A stretch of DNA of 64,000 nt. Source: Euclidia mi (lineage: Eukaryota > Arthropoda > Insecta > Lepidoptera > Erebidae). Shown one piece after another: positions 20,276-32,240 of this stretch. The translations under genes and the position numbers were made by a program. The stretch's first letter is position 1; every line of letters starts with the position of its first letter. The stretch spans positions 57,973,183 through 58,037,182 of the forward strand of contig OX123182.2 in NCBI GenBank assembly GCA_944739405.2, in the 5' to 3' direction. The notes beneath the pieces were generated by a model. That model saw only the letters and a list, made by a program, of their open reading frames with translations. It was not told where the DNA came from and ran no database searches.

Positions 20276-20277
20276 TA

Positions 20278-20521
20278 AGGCTCTAGACAGACGGGCCGCA
20301 TTTCAACTGCAATCCAACTGCAAATTGCAGTTCGGATGCAGTTGATACGACTGCAATAGAACTGCAAACCAACCGTGCAGTTCGATTGCACGCTGACTGC
20401 AATTGAACTGCAATCGGACTGCACGTTTGGTTTGCAGTTCTATTGCAGTCGTGTCAACTGCATTCAAACTGCATCCGAACTGCAATTTGCAGTTGAAATG
20501 TGGTCCGTCTGTCTAGAGCCT
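20278..20521. mobile_element. Palindromic MITE with ACTGCAA-rich interior
   Basis: A 244-bp near-palindrome starts AGGCTCTAGACAGACGG and ends with its complement. TA on each side (20276-20277, 20522-20523) fits a Tc1/mariner-type target duplication. The interior repeats ACTGCAA or TTGCAGT more than ten times at roughly 10-bp spacing on both arms. No coding capacity. Confidence 0.85.
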
Positions 20522-20686
20522 TATACATTCGGATCCGATTCTCATATTTTATAGGGCGTAATGCTAACAAATTAAGCATATTGACATGGAGATTATAAGG
20601 TATTGGTAAATTTAATATTTCCTTAAATAATGGGAAATATAGATAATTTTTCATCGAGCTTCGTAACCTAAGAACGTTATGGATAT

Positions 20687-20818
20687 TGTTCAAGCCAGTT
20701 ATAAATAAAAGGTGTTAGGCAGTGGACTGTATACTATATTTCGTAGTAACTGGTTCTATACAAAAGTGAATATGCCCGACAATATTCAGCGCAAGCGAAA
20801 GATATTTGAACGTGTGTT
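20687..20818 (+). repeat. 132-bp direct repeat, copy 1
   Basis: Identical to 21208-21339 ('TAAAAGGTGTTAGGCAGTGG' inside). About 390 bp lie between the copies. It may be terminal repeats of a small element or a tandem 5' region of the LINE that follows. Confidence 0.85.
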
Positions 20819-21207
20819 GACAGGTGACGTTTGAAATTAAATTGAGCTTATTTTCTGAATATTTGTGATTAATTCTGTTTGAAATGGATTTTATGTACTT
20901 AGTTTAACAACATAAGTACTGTGAAGAAATGAGTCTGTGAAGTCTGATTCGATTGCTGTTGCAATTTGAAAAGTCTGATGTGAAATTAGGGAAAAAATTA
21001 ATTGGTCTGATTATCTGTTATCCTGAGGCTGCGATGCGCCGCGCTGACACCGTCGAGGCTCGTCGACCGTCGTTATCCTCGCCGTGAAGATTGTTCTAGA
21101 AGCCCGCCGCTGGTTCCCCGATGATTTTCGTGACAACTGATATGGCGGCGGTCTTGATCACGACGACGCAGATCGACTTCTTCGCATTTGTAGGCGTAGA
21201 TGGACCA

Positions 21208-21339
21208 TGTTCAAGCCAGTTATAAATAAAAGGTGTTAGGCAGTGGACTGTATACTATATTTCGTAGTAACTGGTTCTATACAAAAGTGAATATGCCCGA
21301 CAATATTCAGCGCAAGCGAAAGATATTTGAACGTGTGTT
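21208..21339 (+). repeat. 132-bp direct repeat, copy 2
   Basis: Perfect copy of 20687-20818. The sequences before TGTTCAAG and after GTGTGTT differ between copies, which sets the limits. Confidence 0.85.
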
Positions 21340-22317
21340 TCGTTGGGCTTCTGATCGCTGACAGATGACGGCGCGCGCTCCCGTGCACAGGCGCCGTAGT
21401 GTTGTGACACGATTGTAGCGATGTGAAAAGGTTGTTACTAATTAATATTAGTAACGTGTCTACGATGTGTCGTAGACAGATATATATGAGATATAGTTAT
21501 TTAAATAATATTCGAAAGACCGACGTATTATGCAATAGAAATAGCGATTAGCGGCTAAGAAAATCGCTGTACAAATCTAACATGGCATTTCAGTCAAGTC
21601 AGCGCCTTTGCAAAGAGACAATTCATCGCTCAATCATGTTAATACTAATGGATCGCTTCCTTTTAATTCGTGCGTTGGGTGCGTATGAGGCCTACTTAAT
21701 AATTGCTGACGTGTCCGCTTGCTACGAAACCTAACACCAAGGGTCCGTATGATGGGTTTGCGAAAGCTATTACACCGGATCTTTTACATAGCTCCTTGTT
21801 CTTTATAAATGTCAACGTCCACCGACTGCCAAAAGGTAATCAGAAAGACATTTTAGAACTCGCTACGATTGCGCTCCGTGCCGCGATAATGACGTTATAT
21901 CAAAGTAACGTGAGACATTTGGAATAAATTTTGAATATTTTGGTTTAATGAAAATTTCTGTGAAATATAGTAATGTGGAAATATCTCTCCGAGATGTTTT
22001 ATCGACGTAGAAGTAGCGTTGACATTTTCAATTCTGAATCATATTGAGCTGAATTTTAATGAAAATGTTGTATGACGAACCACTTTAGACACATAAAAAC
22101 TTTGAAAATAAGAAAGCTAGAAGTGATTTTCTTTTGAATACATATTTAAGCATAAGTACCAGATTTGTATTGAGTATGAATTGTCGGCCAAATCATAAAG
22201 TGAATAGTGCTGGGACTAAGCTTTATATTTAATATAATCGTCTTACCTACTGATAACGGTGTTACTAATAATAATAATAATAACGTAACGTACCGTAATC
22301 GAATGCTGCCTTTGTTT
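21340..22317. other. Possible 5' region of the R4-type LINE
   Basis: An open frame at 21703-21927 (plus, 74 codons) with 'HSSLFFINVNVHRLPKGN' has an ordered, protein-like composition and lies upstream of the LINE RT in the same strand. I do not recognise it. A short TAA microsatellite lies at 22,264-22,281. Confidence 0.35.
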
Positions 22318-24360
22318 CAGGATTGAGAGTCGTATCGCTGAGACTAGGGCACTCATTGGCAAGCTGTCTTCTTTTAGAGCCGGTAAAACACGACCGAGAG
22401 TGATGCGCTTTGTGAGTCGGGCCTTCGCGGGAACTGGTATCAGTTCCCAAGATTGTTTGTCTCGAGTTACAGAGCGCATCGACTTTCTAAAACAGACGCT
22501 TTATGCATGGGCAAACCGTATTCGGCGATATAAAAAAAGAGTGGATCGGTATGGCCTGATTCGCACATTCCAGAGAGAGGAAAAGTGTGTGTACTGGGGA
22601 TGGGAGCACCCTGACTCCTCGGCCAGTAATGGTGATGGGTGTCGACCAATTGAGGATGCCACTGTCACATTTTGGCGCAGCATCTGGTCGATGCCCGTCA
22701 ACCATGAAGAGGGTGATTGAATTGGGGGATGTTGAGCGAGCATGTGAACAAATTCCATCTATGGAGCCAATAAATATAATGACTGACAACATAGCCAGTG
22801 CAGTCCGTCCGTTACAAAATTGGAAGTTAGCGGGACCGGACGGACTGCACAATTTTTGGCTTAAATGGCTCCGAAGTTCGCATGCTTGCTTAGCATCTCA
22901 ATTTCAATCATCTTTGGAATCAGGGTCGCTGCCTGATTTTTTAACATCCGGTATTACACGCCTACTTTATAAGTCTGGTAGTACCACGGACACCAAGAAT
23001 TATAGGCCAATTACGTGCTTACCAACTTTATTTAAACTTTTTACATCCATTTTGAGAACGAAATTATCTAAACATATATTTAATAATTCAATTTTATCTG
23101 TTTCTCAAAATGGATGTAAGAGTGGGGCTCGTGGTACTAAAGAGCTCCTTCTGATAGACATGGCCATTAGCCAACAGGTGCGCCGGAACCGGAAGAATCT
23201 ATCGACATGCTGGATAGATTACAAAAAGGCATAAGACTCCGTGCCTCATGCGTGGCTTTTGAGGGTGCTAGAGTTGTACAAAGTAGATACAACTCTATGC
23301 ACCTTCTTAAGGGCGTGTATGGGGCAATGGAGGACCGTATTGCGCTATCCAGGGTGTCGATCGACCTTGGGTTGCGGCGCTCCCATAATTATCGAGCGAG
23401 GTATATTCCAGGGCGACAGCCTGAGTCCTTTGTGGTTTTGCCTGGCCCTGAACCCCCTAAGTACCTTATTAGAGGCTTCAGGGCTAGGCTATCAGTTGAG
23501 GAGAGGAGGTCATGTTACATCTCACCTCCTTTTTATGGATGACCTGAAATTATTTGCCCCCAACAAATTTCAACTGACTGCATTACTTAAGGTAACCTTA
23601 ACCTTTAGTAATTCTATCAGGTTGGAATTTGGTGTGTATAAATGTGCGGTCATGCATGTAAATAGAGGCAGGATTATGGAATCTGCAGGGATACAACTCC
23701 ATACAACTTAACTTACCAACTCTCCCCAACTGAGAACTGCAATGGGTACACAACCTGGGTATGTCGCAGTCTTTGAATATTTCTGAGACTGACATGAAAC
23801 AGACGTTGCAGGCTCGGTTCTTTGGCCGCCTGAGAAAAGTACTTAACAGTCTTTTATCAGGTGGCAACAAGGTGCGGGCCTGCAACGGGTGGGCCATGCC
23901 AGTCCTAATGTATTCCTTCGGCATACTCAGGTGGACCCATACTGAACTAGATGCCCTGGATAGAAAAATCCGTTCAATGCTGATTGCATCTCGTATGCAT
24001 CATCCACGCTCATCGGTAATGAGGCTGTACATCCCGCGGAAATGTGGGGGTCGAGGCTTTTTATGTGCTAAGACCCTCCACAACCGTGAGGTGTGCAACC
24101 TCAGAGATTATTTTCTGCAGATGAGTGTGAATGTGCATCGCGATGTAGTCACAATTGATACCGGACTTACCCCGCTCGCTCTGGCTAAAGAGAACTGGCA
24201 CAAACCTGCAGTACTTAGTACCTCAGTACTAAGTACTGCAGGTTTGTGCCAGTTCTCTTTAGCCAGAGCGAGCGGGACCGACGGGAAGTATGGAGGGGCA
24301 AAGAGCTGCATGGACGATTCTACCGGGCCTTACATGGGCCCGATGTAAATTTTAAAGCTT
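22318..24360 (+). pseudogene. R4-clade LINE reverse transcriptase, broken
   Basis: It opens with 'SRIAETRALIGKLSSFRAGK', the usual start of the R4/Dong-type RT region. It continues with 'WKLAGPDGLHNFWLKW', 'YRPITCLPTLFKLFTSILR' and 'CWIDYKKA', where a TAA at 23232-23234 replaces the next codon (family: Tyr/Phe). The same frame then gives 'DSVPHAWLLRVLELYKVD', 'GIFQGDSLSPLWFCLALNPL' and the catalytic 'LLFMDDLKLF'. Further frameshifts lie near 22,600-22,700, 23,711 and 24,220. FMDD instead of Y.DD is characteristic of this clade. The last part is disturbed by a perfect inverted duplication at 24,171-24,276. R4-clade elements use a restriction-like endonuclease rather than an APE endonuclease. 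Confidence 0.85.
24171..24276. repeat. Perfect 51-bp fold-back duplication inside the LINE
   Basis: 24171-24221 and 24226-24276 are exact reverse complements, separated by CTCA. The left arm encodes normal LINE protein ('LALAKENWHKPAVL'); the right arm is its complement, inserted before 'REVWRGKELHGRFY', where the coding sequence resumes. It looks like a one-step template-switch duplication, or a read/assembly artefact. Confidence 0.95.
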
Positions 24361-25072
24361 CTATCTCCTGGCTGCGATTCGGTGATCTCTTTGGAGAAAC
24401 CGAAGGCTTTGGCTTTGTAATTATGGACGAAGTTGTCATGACAAACAACTACCGGAAGTATATTCTGAGGGATGGGACGGTTGACATATTATGTCGGGCC
24501 TGTCACCAACCCGGGAATCCCTTAGGCATATAGTGTCCGGTTGTTCGAGTCTTGCCAACGATCAGTATTTGCACAGACACAACCAAGTGGCCAGGATAAT
24601 TCAACAGCAACTAGCCCTTAAATATAATCTCTTTGGTTCAGAGGTACCTTACTACCGATACGTGCCCGACCCAGTTCTCGAGAATGGTCGTGCATTGTTG
24701 TACTAGGATCGGTCTATCATTACAGACAAGACTATTGTAGCCAATTAGCCTGATATTGTAGTGATAGACCGAGCAGACCGACTCGCAATGATAATCGATA
24801 TCACCATACCCCATGACGGCAATCTAGTGAAGGCAGAAAAAGAGAAGGAAATTAAATATTTGGACCTAGCTCACGAGATTGTTGACATGTGGGATGTGGA
24901 TTCGGCGATCATTGTGTCGATAGTCGTGTCGGTAAATGGGCTAATCGCTAAGAGCCTCGATCAACACCTAAAGAGGCTCGCACTAGGCAGCTGGATCAAG
25001 TCCTTGATTCAGAAGGCAGTTCTTCTCGACACGGCATGCATCGTGAGGAAGTTCCTGTCTCTGAGGCCCTAA
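24361..25072 (+). pseudogene. R4-clade LINE zinc motif and REL endonuclease
   Basis: The frame ending at 24,533 has 'VDILCRACHQPG'. After a frameshift the next frame has 'SLRHIVSGCSSLA' and 'YLHRHNQVARIIQQQLA'. Together these form the CCHC motif placed between RT and endonuclease in R2/R4-type LINEs. 24,761-25,072 then encodes the restriction-like endonuclease: 'MIIDITIPHDGNLVKAEKEK' with the Asp and Lys of the PD-(D/E)xK site, 'KYLDLAHEIVDMW' and 'LIQKAVLLDTACIVRKFL'. A few stops and frame changes separate these parts. It would nick the target for reverse transcription. The 3' untranslated region follows and its end is unclear. Confidence 0.82.
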
Positions 25073-25229
25073 CCACCGGTGGCTTGGTCCCTGAACCCGA
25101 CACCGGTGGGTCTCCGTGGTCCCTTTTATATTTTTAAACGTTTTCTTTTTAATGAAGTTTATTAATATAAAATGAATTAAGAGAAGTATGATAAATAAAG
25201 TGAATAATAATTATAATATTCTACCACGT
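25073..25229 (+). other. Probable R4 LINE 3' untranslated region
   Basis: GC-rich 'CACCGGTGGCTTGG' and 'CACCGGTGGGTCTCCG' follow the endonuclease stop, then AT-rich DNA. The 3' end is not defined. Confidence 0.4.
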
Positions 25230-25466
25230 TCACAGAATAGGGTGCATAGGGTTTCCACCAAGAACTTAGGGTCCCAAGCCAATCTCACCTGCAAGTGGTG
25301 CACCTGCCGATCAACGGACGAGGCTCTGGCAAACAAAATGTCCCAATAAGCGGCAATAGGCTCGCCACCTATTACGTGGGATCAAAACACTGGTGAAAAG
25401 TGGGCGTTTAATATGCCTCTGCCTACCCCTTCGGGGAAACAGGCGTGAGTCTATGTATGTATGTAC
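25230..25466 (+). repeat. RTE-type LINE 3' tail / SINE-like repeat
   Basis: 'CAATAGGCTCGCCACCTATT' and 'CTACCCCTTCGGGGAAACAG' are followed by GGCGTGAGTCTATGTATGTATGT. This matches the end of the RTE LINE at 13.6 kb and a repeat type widespread in moths. Confidence 0.75.
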
Positions 25467-28015
25467 ATTCACACAAAACCATCTAGTCCCAAACTAAGCA
25501 AAAACTTGTGCTATGTGTACTAGATAATGGATAAACATACTTATATACTTTACAACTAAAAACAAAATAATTTTACAAAGCAAACTTGCACCAAGATTTT
25601 GTAACGAACTAGCTTTGTAACTTGTGGTTTTACCTAAACAACAAATTACGCTAATTTAGAGCACACTTTAGTGCAATCAAATAATTGTATCAGAACAAAC
25701 AAAGTACGTCACACTTAATATCATTGGGTGTCAAACTAATGCACGGTTCATATTGATTCAATTATAGTGAAACTGACTGTGTCACTCGAATGAGATCGTT
25801 GTTGGACTCGGGACATACCAAACGACGATCAAACCAATGTGAGCCACGTAGGTACCTAATGGCGTTACTCGCTCTTAGTCCACAGATTATCTATTACTAA
25901 TCGGATTACCACCGGATTGGATTTTGACCACAACCCCAGAACATTTACAAAAGTTAGAATAAAACATGCTTTTCCCAGGAAACATTTATTAACCACGGTT
26001 CGCCCGCACACCCTAACTTCGGTTAACTTGAATGCATTGTTACGCTACCAACAAACGCTGTTGCCCGTTGCACTTGCAGCCCGTCTGATAGCATTTTGTT
26101 TTGGCTGGATACTCAATTTTACAGAAGCCGTTGTGCGAACGCAACAACCGTTTATGTAATTGCCCGCAGTTTTTTATGACTGTTATCGCATTTTTGCATT
26201 AAACTTGTTCTGTTCTTTATTTTAGGTCGGTACGTATGTGTATTTTGCAGTTGGAAAGCTGGATGTTTTTAGATTACGAAAATACCCCTGAATGGTATGG
26301 TCTAAAATGGTTCTTTTTCTAATTGAAAATCGTATCTATGATAGGACGTCAACATCGCCAAAAATATTCTATTGGGAATGATATTTGCAGTTTTAAAGGA
26401 GTGATTTTAAAAACTTTGCAACGTGTTAATTTCATCGTCCCGAGTCATTTTATTTGTACTTAAATTTTACGCAATTCATTGAATTAAGTTAGATTTAATT
26501 ATATAATTATGTGTTTACGAAAAAGATAGATTTAAATACTATTTTTGATTTGCTTTTATAATACCATCTGATTACTACATATTTATGCATACTTGTAGAG
26601 GCGTTTCTAATTAGGTGAAGTTATCCTTTGAATAAAATATCCCTCAAAACGGCCTACCTAATAAGTCAATTAAAAATTATAAACCGATCATACAAAGGCT
26701 GAGATATTAAAATGAAAACTACGTTATCAATAAAATTATCTTCTAATTAAAAATCGATTCAGATAAAAAATTCATTGAGGTCAATTATTATTTGTTTAAA
26801 GTTGTAGCTTAAGAAATGTTCACAAAAATTTTAATTTCCATTCTAATAAAGTTGAAATTACGTTACAACAAGAAGAAAAGCAGGCTGGGGACAGCTTAAT
26901 TCGGTATCTCAATTCTTGAAATACATAACGTTGGTAATTGTTAGAAAACTGGCTTTGAATGAGTGTCTGGGGAATAGGCCTGGCAATATTAGCTCTGGGA
27001 ACACACGCTTTTGAACTTATAGTTCACTAACTAGCTAATGGTAAGGCGGCGTGGACAATGTTTAATTTATATGACAATACGAGATATTGCCGGGGCTTCG
27101 CCCGCTCTGAAATTACAGCTCTCGTCTAAAATATTAGAGAACCTCATAAAAGCCATATTTCAGGTGTCTACAGTAGTTTATCACATGATATATCAATCAG
27201 GACAAGTGATTTTATACACTTAGTATTTTAAGTCACTGTTTTCCCAAAAGGTATACAGTAAGCTCATGATATAGAAGCTTCCTACGATATCTAAACCTTC
27301 CTCAGGAATCACACTTAATCTAAATACTTTAGTAAGAAATTGAGAAACTTGTTTTGTTTTCTATCTTTTTATAGAATCTCTTCTCTGGCAGGTAATAAAT
27401 AATTATTTAATTCGTGGGTGTTGTAAGAGGCTACTAAGGAAAATATATTAATGTTAACAAATGACTGCCGCGCGGTAGCAAAACTAGCAAATAACAACAA
27501 TGACAACCGTGCCTAGCCTACGTCACGACGTGTTTCCGTTAAGAGTTTATTCTGGCGCCAGCGGAAGTGGCTCCATTAAATATTTTAATATTGTAAAATG
27601 CTTATAATAAATAATTAATTATGTATTAATATATATAAATACAAAATAGTCGTATCTGTGTAAGATAAATTATTATAAAAGTTAGTAAAATCATATTAAG
27701 AAATTATAAGAAAATAAGTGATTTGTACGTACTTCCGTTTTATATTTGTAAACGGCAATTGTCCGTATAAAAACAAGCGCTTTGTCAAATAATAGTCAGT
27801 CTGTAACAAATATTCATACAAGGCGGAAGCTCTGCCCGAAAATACATTTATAAATAGAAACAGTCTCTCATTTAACAGCCTATCCTCAGCTTCTGCTACA
27901 TGAAGCAAATGATATCTTTGAGAAGATACGGTCAACTTAACATCAAACCCTAAAACCACCAACGCATGGTATAGTAAGCCAAATCCTCCTATTGACCCAT
28001 AGTGCTATTGTGACT
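25467..28015. other. AT-rich DNA without recognisable gene
   Basis: At about 25,497-25,555 lies a module ('TACTAGATAATGGATAAACA') shared with 29,738-29,800, so a dispersed repeat. Open frames at 25917-26159 (plus) and 27696-27962 (minus) show no motif that I recognise. 27,470-27,560 is a small GC-richer patch with CGTCACGACGTG. No coding gene can be supported. Confidence 0.4.
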
Positions 28016-28019
28016 CAAA

Positions 28020-28090
28020 TTAGAAGAGGCCTACGTCCAGTAGTGGATGCTATTTCATGACGTAGCCGCAACATTGCTGTACCTATTTCA
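28020..28090 (+). repeat. LINE C-terminal tail fragment
   Basis: 'AGAGGCCTACGTCCAGTAGTGG' in pieces corresponds to the last codons (EEAYVQ.W) of a LINE protein whose 3' end is scattered through insect genomes. Inverted relatives are at 35.69 kb and 63.67 kb. Confidence 0.55.
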
Positions 28091-28775
28091 CTCATCATTA
28101 TAGATTTAGTACTTTTAGTAGCTTTTTTTAATATCTCAAAATCAGTAGTTTATATACTGAGACACTCGTAGTATGTTTATTCTGTCATTACATTTCAAAA
28201 ATAAATTAAATAGTTTCTCAACCTGACAGTTGATCTAAAGTTTAATAATGGTCGCTTTTATAAAATTATATTAAAGTACACGGGCTCTGGGGTAATGCAT
28301 CTCAAAATATTTTAAACCAATAGATCGATCAGTGTCAAGTTAGTGCGCCTAATCCATTAGGTATACGTTTCACTTCTCATGTTGATATAATGATCGTAAT
28401 TTTAAAGGCACCTTATTTATTGTGGAACGAAATAGAACATATTTTCACGTGGTTCTTTACTTTTCTTTATTCTTCTACTTACACATATGTAGGTATTTAT
28501 TGTTCTAGGTATAAATGCGGGATGCCGAGAAAAATTTTATTACGAGCTTAGGTTCTTTCTGTTTTCTCTCAATCGCTTTCATTAATATTTGTATTGATTA
28601 GACTTTAAAAACACAAAGTACCACAAGCCAAGTATTACTATACCTCATAAAATACTAAAAAACCAATGACTATTATGAATCAACACAGATACGCAATTAG
28701 AACTTACCTATTACTCATATAAACATCTTATAGACCAGTGCAGATACGTTAGAAAACAGTCAAAAGTGAAGTAAA

Positions 28776-28911
28776 ATAATAGTAGGATGAAACCCATTGG
28801 AGAGGAAGAGATTAAAACAACAAACCCGACCTCAGATCGCCCGTAATTTATTTTTCCTTAAATATTTGTTATAGTTTCTTCCTTCCCCAATGGGTTACAT
28901 TGTACTATAAT
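28776..28911. mobile_element. Small MITE-like inverted repeat
   Basis: The left end 'ATAATAGTAGGATGAAACCC' and the complement of the right end 'ATTATAGTACAATGTAACCC' match over about 35 bp with several mismatches. Total length about 136 bp. Confidence 0.5.
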
Positions 28912-29111
28912 GTTAGTTCGTTTCAAAAATTATCTACCCTGGTCTATTAGGCTTGCGTCTCTCATAATAGGTAACTTATGAGAAAACTAAACTAATATGA
29001 GTCATCTATTCAGCCAGGATTTAACCGAAGGTTAACCTTAGAACAAAGTTGGACGTACAAAATCTAGATAGTGCGCAGAAGCTCGTGTTTAATTTTGGAA
29101 CTGCCGCACGG

Positions 29112-29156
29112 TGCAGTATAATACGGAGCACGCAAGGTGCACCGTATTATACTGCA
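29112..29156. repeat. 15-bp perfect hairpin
   Basis: TGCAGTATAATACGG (29112-29126) and its complement (29142-29156) are separated by 15 bases. The function is unknown; it could be a short transcriptional hairpin or a MITE core. Confidence 0.6.
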
Positions 29157-29159
29157 GTT

Positions 29160-30578
29160 TCAGTTAAATTTAGTGGTGGAAAATTTACCCGAATTGGCCA
29201 TTATACTTATCAGTTAGCAAATTATTTTTCTGTGCGTAATCTGGGGCTTCTGGATATTACGTGCATTTGCAAGAAGATTTATGTGGAATGTTTCAATTTC
29301 GTCAAGTAACTAATATCTTATTTTTTCCGTTTTATCTCTATGCATGTAATAGAAGGGTTATTATATATATATATGTGTGTGTATAGGTACAAGGTACATG
29401 GCCTATATGGAGTATTTTAGTTATGTTTGTCAATGGTTTGAAAAATAAAAGAGACAACTATCAATTTTTACTTTCATTTATTCAGTTTGTCACAAGAATA
29501 TATCTTAGATAAAGAAACATTTACATTTACCGCCACTCTTGGCCATTCTTTTAATAGTCATTTTTATAAAAGCAGTACAAACTATATCATAATATTTATT
29601 ATATTTGGTAGCAAGGTTGTGGGTAGTTCAATATATCAATAGTTATTTGTGCAACAAGAGAGCAAAGTTGTTTTTTGTTTCGAGTGCTGATTTTGAGTCC
29701 CAAGCAAGCGAAGGATTCTATGATCTATATAAACTAAGCAGAGCTTGTACTATGGGTACTAGATAATGGATAAACATACATATATACTTTTTTTATAAAA
29801 TACATACATATTATACATAGAAACAAAATCGAATTTCTAAGGAGTTTGTTTTTTCAATCGCTTTTTTATATGCATGTGAAAGAGACAGAGCACAGTAAAA
29901 TTCGAATGTTTCAAATTTATGGCTGAACAATGTCAATTCGTGGCACTGAAGATTGAAAAATTCAAAAGCTACTTTGCCTCACGCTCGAATCAAAATCGCG
30001 TTTTGTTCACTGTTGTCTCGCAGCAAAAGCGGCATGTTTGAGCTGCTGTGGTGAAAATATAACATTAATACAATGGATTAGCTACAATATAATTAATTTA
30101 GTAACATTGATCACCGGTATATCTTTAATTATTATTCTAGGTAGATTTGATATGGATATATTCAATATTTATCACTGTAATATTCACCACAGGTACATAT
30201 AATTGATATGGCTTGTTTCATAGCATATGAATCGATTCTATTATATGATATCCCAAGTTCTAAACTTATAACATCTCACAACTGACAAAACCACCCACAA
30301 TATTAATTATACAATGGATGGCTACACTATATTACATTGCTTCTGTATATTTCTATTGACAATACTCTAAGCAATATAGAATTGTGAAACACAATAATAT
30401 AATAGTCAGAAAATATATCGTACCTTAGTTAGCCGTTGCCGGAGCGAAACTGAACATCACAGAGTACTTTGATTGAACAGTCATCTCACATTTTATACTC
30501 TATTTACCCGTTTGACAGCGTCAACTGTCAAACGTCAAACCAATTTGTCTATTTAGAATTGGCAGCACTATAACTTCA
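29160..30578. other. AT-rich DNA, nothing coding
   Basis: It contains a TA/TG microsatellite at about 29,362-29,384 and the repeat module at 29,738-29,800 shared with 25.5 kb. No gene is recognised. Confidence 0.4.
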
Positions 30579-30581
30579 TAA

Positions 30582-31065
30582 GGGTGCTTATACACGGCGC
30601 ATGTAGCTTGAGCATGTTGAGGCACTTGCGCGGGTTACATGCACCGTAAACATATCGCTTAAAACAATGTGCGGGTCCAGCGACTCGAGCATGTACCAAA
30701 GCGAGCCACCCGCGCAAGTATTTCGCGTGCTCTGCGACGCGCGCGGGTCACTCGCGCATGTTATCTGTTAAAATTACATTTTTAACATATGATTTTAAAA
30801 TAATTTTCGTTCGTCGAGACATTTGATGCGATTCAAGTCATAAAGCTACCGCGCGAATAGCATGCACATGTAGCTCTTGACCACGAACAAATAACTTGTA
30901 CATAGGTACAGCTTGCGCAAGTAGCCCGCGTCTTTACTTGCTCCAGTTATTTGCACCATGTACAAGTACAAGCGAGTAACTTGATCAAGTAGCTTGCGCA
31001 TATTACCCACGCGTGTAACCCGCACCTTTACTTGCTCCAGCTACATGCACCGTGTAGAAGCACCC
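30582..31065. mobile_element. MITE with TAA target duplication
   Basis: The ends GGGTGCTTATACACGG and the complement of CCGTGTAGAAGCACCC match over about 36 bp. TAA is present at 30579-30581 and 31066-31068, a 3-bp duplication as in PIF/Harbinger elements. The GC-rich interior repeats TTGCGCAAGT/GCGCGGGT-type words on both strands. No protein. Confidence 0.82.
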
Positions 31066-31068
31066 TAA

Positions 31069-31934
31069 CATACAATACATTTATGTTCATTTACAATATG
31101 TTTAGGCTATACATAGTTAATGATACAATATATATGGTTATATCTTGTTAGAGACATATGGGAATAGTTCTAAAATCGATCTTATTGTAACTTAACCTAA
31201 AACGTAACGTAGAAATAACAATGATATGAATTCTAGCCAGATTTATAACAGTTTGATATCCAAGCTTTTGCTGGGATAGTAAATAGGTACTTACAAACGG
31301 GACACACATACTTTAGACGTACTTACTTTGATATATTTTTTAATATCTTTACAATATATTTCAACAAATTTATCACATGCATCGTATCTTTGAGTTTCTG
31401 AGTCGGTAAACAGTAGCTAAAGCATTTTCAAGGCTTTTATTTATTTTTGTTTTCGCTTAGGAAACTATATGGCGGAGATATATATATAGAGCGTCAGAGA
31501 TGTGTGAAGCATGGTCCTTCAACGTTTCGTCGACGACCCGGATCGCGGTTGCGAAACGTTTAGGTAGCCAACAGACTGGGTGAAAACTTAGGCTATCGTC
31601 TTCTTCTTGTCGAACTTCGCTGTATAGTTATCTTCTTCTTATTCACATTCTTAATTGAAGTACCATTGGTACCTACCTACACTACTTTAATAAAGACAGA
31701 AGTGTCATTTAATTTTAAAATTCACCATTAAGACGCTGTCCTAAGCGACTGTTTTGGTAAATGAGGGGGTGAAGCAGGGGGTGTGAAGGGCGCTTAGCTC
31801 CGTCTACTGCGGGGCGCCCCCCTTCATTCTTATCGCATGCGGCCGTATTCTGGTGACATCCGTATTCCAATATTTCAAAATCGCAAGCAAAACGTTTTAG
31901 CATATTGAATTGAGATACTTTTTTTATATATAGT
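31069..31934. other. AT-rich DNA with short GC patches
   Basis: A hairpin AACGTTTCG...CGAAACGTT lies at about 31,519-31,560. The patch at 31,740-31,830 has 'GGGGCGCCCCCC'. No gene is recognised. Confidence 0.4.
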
Positions 31935-32240
31935 ATAAGGCGGCAAACGAGCAGACGGATTGCCTGATGGTAAGCAATTACCGCCGCCCATGGACACAAG
32001 CAACACCACAGGAGTCACAAGTGCGTTGCCGCCCCTTGGGGTTGGGAAAGGAGATAGGATAAGGAGTGGGATGAGGGAGAAGGAATAGGGTATAGGGCCT
32101 CCGGCACTCTCACTCACCGAACCAAACGCAACAGTTTAGGTACTGTTACTTTACGTCAATTTTCTGTGAGAGGGTAGTACTTCTCCGGTCGAGCCGGTCC
32201 ATTCATGCTGAAATCAGCAAGGCTCTACTACCTAGAAAAA
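31935..32240 (+). repeat. Lepidoptera-type SINE-like repeat
   Basis: 'GGCAAACGAGCAGACGG', 'CTGATGGTAAGCAATTACCG', 'CCGCCCATGGACAC' and 'GAGTCACAAGTGCGTTGCCG' follow in the order of a repeat very common in moth genomes. The later part has 'CCGGTCGAGCCGGTCCATTC'. Decayed relative to the usual form. Confidence 0.75.

Noticed and set aside
25917..26159. 80-codon frame as a possible host exon
   Set aside because: No motif, no neighbouring exon and no conserved splice context that I can see.
27696..27962. 88-codon minus frame
   Set aside because: No motif or repeat support.
29049..29309. 86-codon frame
   Set aside because: Runs across a hairpin and has no recognisable domain; chance frame in AT-rich DNA.
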